Assembly: GCA_002335425.1 (NCBI GenBank)
Contig: DDCB01000019.1
Span: forward strand, 54,118-118,117
DNA length: 64,000 nucleotides
DNA from: Chthonomonas sp. UBA2017
Lineage (GTDB): Bacteria; Armatimonadota; Fimbriimonadia; Fimbriimonadales; Fimbriimonadaceae
Direction of reading: 5' to 3'
This document shows positions 60,862 through 64,000 of the stretch, one piece after another. The notes below the pieces were generated by a model, which made no database searches, had not been told where the DNA came from, and saw only the letters and a program-made list of their open reading frames with translations. A program made the position numbers and the translations under genes. The number at the start of each line of letters is the position of its first letter. The first letter of the stretch is position 1.

Positions 60862-61945
60862 CCGAGAGGAGCTCGTAGCGAGTGTTGCGGCGGACAGGCT
60901 CGTATTGAGCCGCTCGAATCACTCGTTCAAATTCGTCGGTGCTCAAGATGAACTTGTTTCCGGCTGCCGAAACCACATTCTCTTCGATCATGATCGAGCC
61001 AAAGTCGTTGGCTCCGTAATCGAGTGCGGCTTGGGCAATTTTGGGCCCCTGAGTCAGGATGGACACCTGTAAGTTGTCGATGTTGTCGAGGAAAATTCGG
61101 CTGACGGCGACGGTGCGTAGATAGTCGAATCCACTCGCCTTCACCGGGATCGAAAGTTGGGTCTCTTCAGGCTGGAAATTCCAGGAGATGAAGGCTCGGA
61201 ACGGGCTGCATTCGTCTTGCAGGTCTCGAATCCGAGTCATGTGCTCGATTCGGTCTTCGAGGGTCTCGACGTGGCCAAACATCATACTGGCTGTACTGCG
61301 GATGCCGAGCGCAGAGGCGGCGCGCATGCAGGCCAGCCATTCATCGGTCGTGTCCTTGTAGGGCGCGATGATCTTGCGGACTCGGTCGACCAGGATCTCG
61401 CCCCCGGCACCCGGGATCGAGTGGAGTCCGGCGGCTTTCAATCGCGACAAGCAGTCGGCCAAAGTGAGCTTGCTGATGTGCGCGATGTAGATGATCTCGG
61501 CCGGGCTGAGCGCGTGAAGAATGACGCCCGGATAAGCCGCCATGATCTTGCGGAAGATGCCTTCGTAATAGTCGATCTTCAGCTTGGGATTCAGACCGCC
61601 TTGGAAGAGGATTTCGATGCCGCCCTTATCGACGGTGTCGCCGACCTTTTGAAGGATCTCTTCGTCGGAAAGCAGGTACCCCTCTTCGTTGCCCGGCACC
61701 CGGTAAAAGGCACAGAATTTGCACCGAACCCAGCAAACATTCGTGTAATTCAAGATGCGACCGATGATGTAGGTGACCGTTCGCCCCGGGACTCTCTGCT
61801 GTCGCCGGTGGTTCGCCAGAGTCGCCAATTCAATCAGATTGGGATGCTGATACAGAAAGAGCGCCTCCTCCGGAGTGATCCGCTCGTTAGCAAAGACCTT
61901 TTCAGAGATCGACTCGATGGAAATCGTCGGCGCACCGTTCATCAT
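60854..61945 (-). CDS. mqnC: Cyclic dehypoxanthinyl futalosine synthase (radical SAM)
   Basis: MqnC performs a radical cyclisation in the futalosine route to menaquinone. The 363-residue protein carries the radical-SAM cluster motif CWVRCKFCAFYRVPG, GGIEILFQGGLNPKLKIDYY, LHSIPGAGGEILVDRVRKII, TASMMFGHVETLEDRIEHM, and FRAFISWNFQPEETQL. It fits MqnC better than MqnE because of HSIPGAG-x-EIL, though the two are related. No other mqn gene is in the window. ATG 61945 or the adjacent ATG 61942 could be the start. Confidence 0.9.
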   Translation of the reverse strand: MMNGAPTISIESISEKVFANERITPEEALFLYQHPNLIELATLANHRRQQRVPGRTVTYIIGRILNYTNVCWVRCKFCAFYRVPGNEEGYLLSDEEILQKVGDTVDKGGIEILFQGGLNPKLKIDYYEGIFRKIMAAYPGVILHALSPAEIIYIAHISKLTLADCLSRLKAAGLHSIPGAGGEILVDRVRKIIAPYKDTTDEWLACMRAASALGIRSTASMMFGHVETLEDRIEHMTRIRDLQDECSPFRAFISWNFQPEETQLSIPVKASGFDYLRTVAVSRIFLDNIDNLQVSILTQGPKIAQAALDYGANDFGSIMIEENVVSAAGNKFILSTDEFERVIRAAQYEPVRRNTRYELLSVS

Positions 61946-62524
61946 AACTATTCTACCGTTTCAGAAACAATTGAATTAGCAGATGCCGGACGAGGCTTGA
62001 CCGGGCAGGAGAAGTGAGAGAACATCAGTGGAAGGGCGCCACTCGCCTGTGCTGTTTCTAGCTCAAGGTCTGCGGCGGCAACCCCTCCACGACGTAAGAT
62101 CAGCGGTTCTGATGGATCGCCCAAAAGCGCTCCTGCTCAGCAAAGCCGAGCCGTCGCCACCTGATCTGAACGGAGTGAGAGTGTGCCTGAGTCCATTCCT
62201 GGATGGAATTTCGGGCGATGATCCAGCGAGGATAGGTCCAAGGAGCCCCCACCGGTCCGCGTCTCACTCCGCATTTTTTCGGACTCCGCGCCCTTTGGTC
62301 CGCGCGCGGTCAACTCCTTGCGGAGCTGGACGACCGCTTGGGTCGTCTTCCCGAGTGTTACAAGTCAGAAGCGTGGTTCTGAAGGTGCTTGTTTCATCAC
62401 CTTGGCTCCCCCAGCTGGAGCCCTCTTCACGTCTCCATCTTATGCGACGACTTCGTGCCGAGCAAGGACTTTTTCGAGGATTTGTCCACGGTTTTTGCAC
62501 ATTGCTGGTGGATTGAGGGACGGC
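61946..62524. other. 579-base gap upstream of the PIG-L gene
   Basis: No gene or known RNA is recognised. Open frames here (for example 62028-62516, plus) have no ribosome binding site or family motif. One small hairpin (GACGACC/GGTCGTC, 62329-62347) is present. The promoters of mqnC and the PIG-L gene must lie in this stretch; its length leaves room for an unrecognised noncoding RNA. Confidence 0.5.
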
Positions 62525-63418
62525 GTGAGCATCTCGATACCGAATTCAGGTCAAATTTCAGATGTGGACCCCAACTCAACTCATTCGAAAAGCCGTTCTT
62601 CTCGCCGTTGGATAAGAGTCGCGACATGGGGAATCGGGGTCGCTTTGGGGGGATTCGTCGCCTTTTACCATTGGCAGCCCTGGGAAGTCGATTGGCTGGG
62701 TGCCCTGATGCCGGAGGCCAATCCCCGGTCTGATCTGGATTCGGCGGAGCTGATGAAGACGGGGATTCGCGTGATGGTTGTTGTGGCGCACCCCGACGAC
62801 TCTGAGTTCTACGCAGGCGGAATTTTGCATGCGCTGGGCGAAGCCGGTGCCCGGATTCAACTCGTCGTCGCGACCGACGGCGACAAGGACTATTACTGGT
62901 TTGAGGACCACGAAGAAAACTCCCTCATCCGGCGGGGGGAACAAGATCGAGCCACCGACCTCTGGCGAGGACTGCCGCCGATCTACCTGGGTTTTGCGGA
63001 CGGCCGGGTTCGGTCCAACTTGGCGCTGCGGCGAGCCCTCGAACGAGAGATCCAGCGGTTTGAGCCTGCGGTGATTTTGGGCTTCGACGCCGAATTCCCA
63101 CGAAGCCCCAGCCACCAGGACCACCGTCGAGTGGGGCAAGCAACCGAGGCCGCCTTCGAGGAGTCCCGGTGGCAAGGATGGCTGCTCCGGATGGAGACCC
63201 GCGCTCCGAACTGGGCCTTTGACATCACGAGCCGTTGGGATCAGAAACAAAAAACGGTGATGGTGCACGAAAGCCAATTTGGCCCGAAGCGTGAGTTCAT
63301 CTTGGAGCTGATCCGAAGCCGAGCGGAAAAAGATGGCGAATTGATTGGTGCCGCGCTGGCGGAAGGTTTTCGCGTGACCCGAGTGACACGCCGATCGGCA
63401 AGCAAGCAGGCTTATTAG
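62525..63418 (+). CDS. Membrane-anchored PIG-L family deacetylase
   Basis: A 297-residue protein. A short basic cytosolic N-terminus and one helix (RVATWGIGVALGGFVAFYHW, 31-50) precede a LmbE/PIG-L domain with the zinc site VVVAHPDDSEFYAGG (86-100) and SPSHQDHRRVG (third ligand region). LVVATDGDKDYYW and SLIRRGEQDRA are also typical. The family deacetylates N-acetylglucosamine-type groups. Because the anchor precedes the domain, it may face the periplasm. GTG 62525 with GAGGG five bases upstream is the start; the frame above it is not coding. Confidence 0.88.
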   Translation: MSISIPNSGQISDVDPNSTHSKSRSSRRWIRVATWGIGVALGGFVAFYHWQPWEVDWLGALMPEANPRSDLDSAELMKTGIRVMVVVAHPDDSEFYAGGILHALGEAGARIQLVVATDGDKDYYWFEDHEENSLIRRGEQDRATDLWRGLPPIYLGFADGRVRSNLALRRALEREIQRFEPAVILGFDAEFPRSPSHQDHRRVGQATEAAFEESRWQGWLLRMETRAPNWAFDITSRWDQKQKTVMVHESQFGPKREFILELIRSRAEKDGELIGAALAEGFRVTRVTRRSASKQAY

Positions 63419-63672
63419 AGCTTTGAAAACCACTTCCCTTCATTCCACTCAGCGGGATGAAGGGGAATGCGGGGTAACCGGTTATCCGAGTCTGGAGGTT
63501 CGGAGGCACGCAGGCCCGTTCATCCCTCACCTGATTCCCGTTTTCTCATGCCCGACCAGACTCCAGCGGTTTCTCGCCGATGTTGGGAGTCGGGCACCCC
63601 GAGGGGCCGCGACTCGTACACCCCGGCGCAGTCCACAACGGATTCAGATTGAATGCGTCCGGACTTCAGCCT

Positions 63673-63698
63673 GAGCGAACTGCGGGACGCTGTGAGCG
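63673..63698. repeat. Dispersed short repeat, copy 4
   Basis: Identical to copy 3 at 59119-59144, and preceded by the same GGACTTCAGCCTGAGC stretch as copy 2. Confidence 0.75.
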
Positions 63699-63723
63699 GC
63701 GCGGCGTGGAGGTCTGCTGTGCC

Positions 63724-64000
63724 CCGAACCTCCGAACTCCCGGACACCTCTAATGTTCGGAAGTAAGGTGGCTCGGAGGTCCGGGCCGAACCACGAACTC
63801 CCCAACATCCGAACATCCGAACACCCGAACGCTGCGGAAGTTAGGTGGCTCGGTGGTTCGGAGGATCGGATCCAAGGGCGCTGGGCCAGCGAAAACCCTC
63901 TGCACCCGAACTCCCGGACTCCCGAACACCCGAACTTCCGAGCGCCCGAACACCTCTAATGTTCGGAAGTTAGGTGGCTCGGTGGTTCGGGCCGAACTCC
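63724..64000. repeat. Period-8 repeat array with interspersed 40-base module
   Basis: Runs of 8-base units occur at 63724-63747 (3 units), 63809-63832 (3 units) and 63906-63953 (6 units); the consensus is CCGAACNN with last bases varying (CT, TC, AC, AT, GC, TT). The first and last runs are followed by CTCTAATGTTCGGAAGT, then AAGGTGGCTCGG or TAGGTGGCTCGG. The array continues past the window edge. Confidence 0.8.

Larger units (their letters stand above)
63419..64000. other. 582-base repeat-rich gap to the right edge
   Basis: No gene is supported. From 63724 the sequence is dominated by 8-base repeats of the form CCGAACNN and by a 40-base module that recurs at 63748, 63835 (partial) and 63954. 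Copy 4 of the dispersed short repeat lies at 63673-63698. Confidence 0.65.

Noticed and set aside
62028..62516. 162-codon plus-strand open frame in the gap before the PIG-L gene
   Set aside because: No ribosome binding site, no family resemblance, Ser/Arg/Pro-rich composition typical of noncoding G+C-rich DNA.
63724..63953. CRISPR array
   Set aside because: The repeated units are 8 bases with no spacers of constant length, and there are no cas genes nearby.

Overview
The window is about 60% G+C, densely packed and chromosomal. Two secreted proteins end in PEP-CTERM sorting tails (Val-Pro-Glu-Pro, a hydrophobic helix, then an Arg cluster). Other markers are a futalosine-pathway MqnC, an archaeal/eukaryal-type prolyl-tRNA synthetase, a TPR-CHAT protease and a DUF4127 protein. 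Together they suggest a free-living Gram-negative-type bacterium, and Armatimonadota (Fimbriimonadia-like) is my best guess. That placement is inference, because there is no rRNA or marker alignment.

Layout. 1-7.2 kb: the 5' end of a comF-like gene, a LuxR-type HTH protein, galactokinase, an M20/PepV peptidase, mnmA, two small envelope proteins (one YtxH-like), an AI-2E-family permease, a secreted glutathione-peroxidase-like protein and a BON-like protein. 7.2-14.6 kb: enolase, a fasciclin protein, a lipoprotein, an enoyl-CoA hydratase coupled to a biotin carboxylase subunit without its carrier domain, a PEP-CTERM protein, dtd with a broken start, an ECF sigma factor and a dienelactone hydrolase. 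14.6-24.3 kb: hrcA, polysaccharide deacetylase, methyltransferase, a McsB-like kinase lacking its catalytic cysteine, msrA, proS, a SARP/STAND regulator divergent from a beta-propeller protein, and tRNA-Arg(TCG) with a clear promoter.

24.35-26.75 kb is an AT-rich accessory island directly behind tRNA-Arg. It holds a 5'-truncated IS3-type transposase and a translationally coupled pair: a three-helix membrane protein with an inactive-PLD-like cytoplasmic domain, and a GNAT-like protein. 26.8-33.9 kb is a signalling locus on the minus strand: a FecR-like/TPR/CHAT polyprotein frame split by one in-frame TAG, followed by a CHASE2-nucleotidyl cyclase with both nucleobase-specifying residues changed. 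A stand-alone cyclic-nucleotide-binding protein lies nearby. This locus and the island are the best candidates for something undescribed.

34-45 kb: secreted NTF2-like protein, a tandem-HTH/TPR regulator frameshifted at a run of 11 C, a second PEP-CTERM protein, a secreted PsbP-like protein, a D-cysteine desulfhydrase-like enzyme, a GbsR/MarR regulator, PilZ, tRNA-Lys, DUF4127, a zinc-ribbon membrane protein, tRNA-Tyr and a PP2C/double-FHA pair. 45-51 kb: a moxR-DUF58-transglutaminase-holA-EVE operon. 51-58.9 kb: DUF418, amidase, infC (apparently starting at ATA)-rpmI-rplT, a ybaB-recR-purD operon and dapA. 58.8-64 kb is looser: DUF2071, an ADP-ribosylation/crystallin-J1-type protein, mqnC and a PIG-L deacetylase, separated by long gaps that carry dispersed direct repeats and, at the right edge, a period-8 repeat array.
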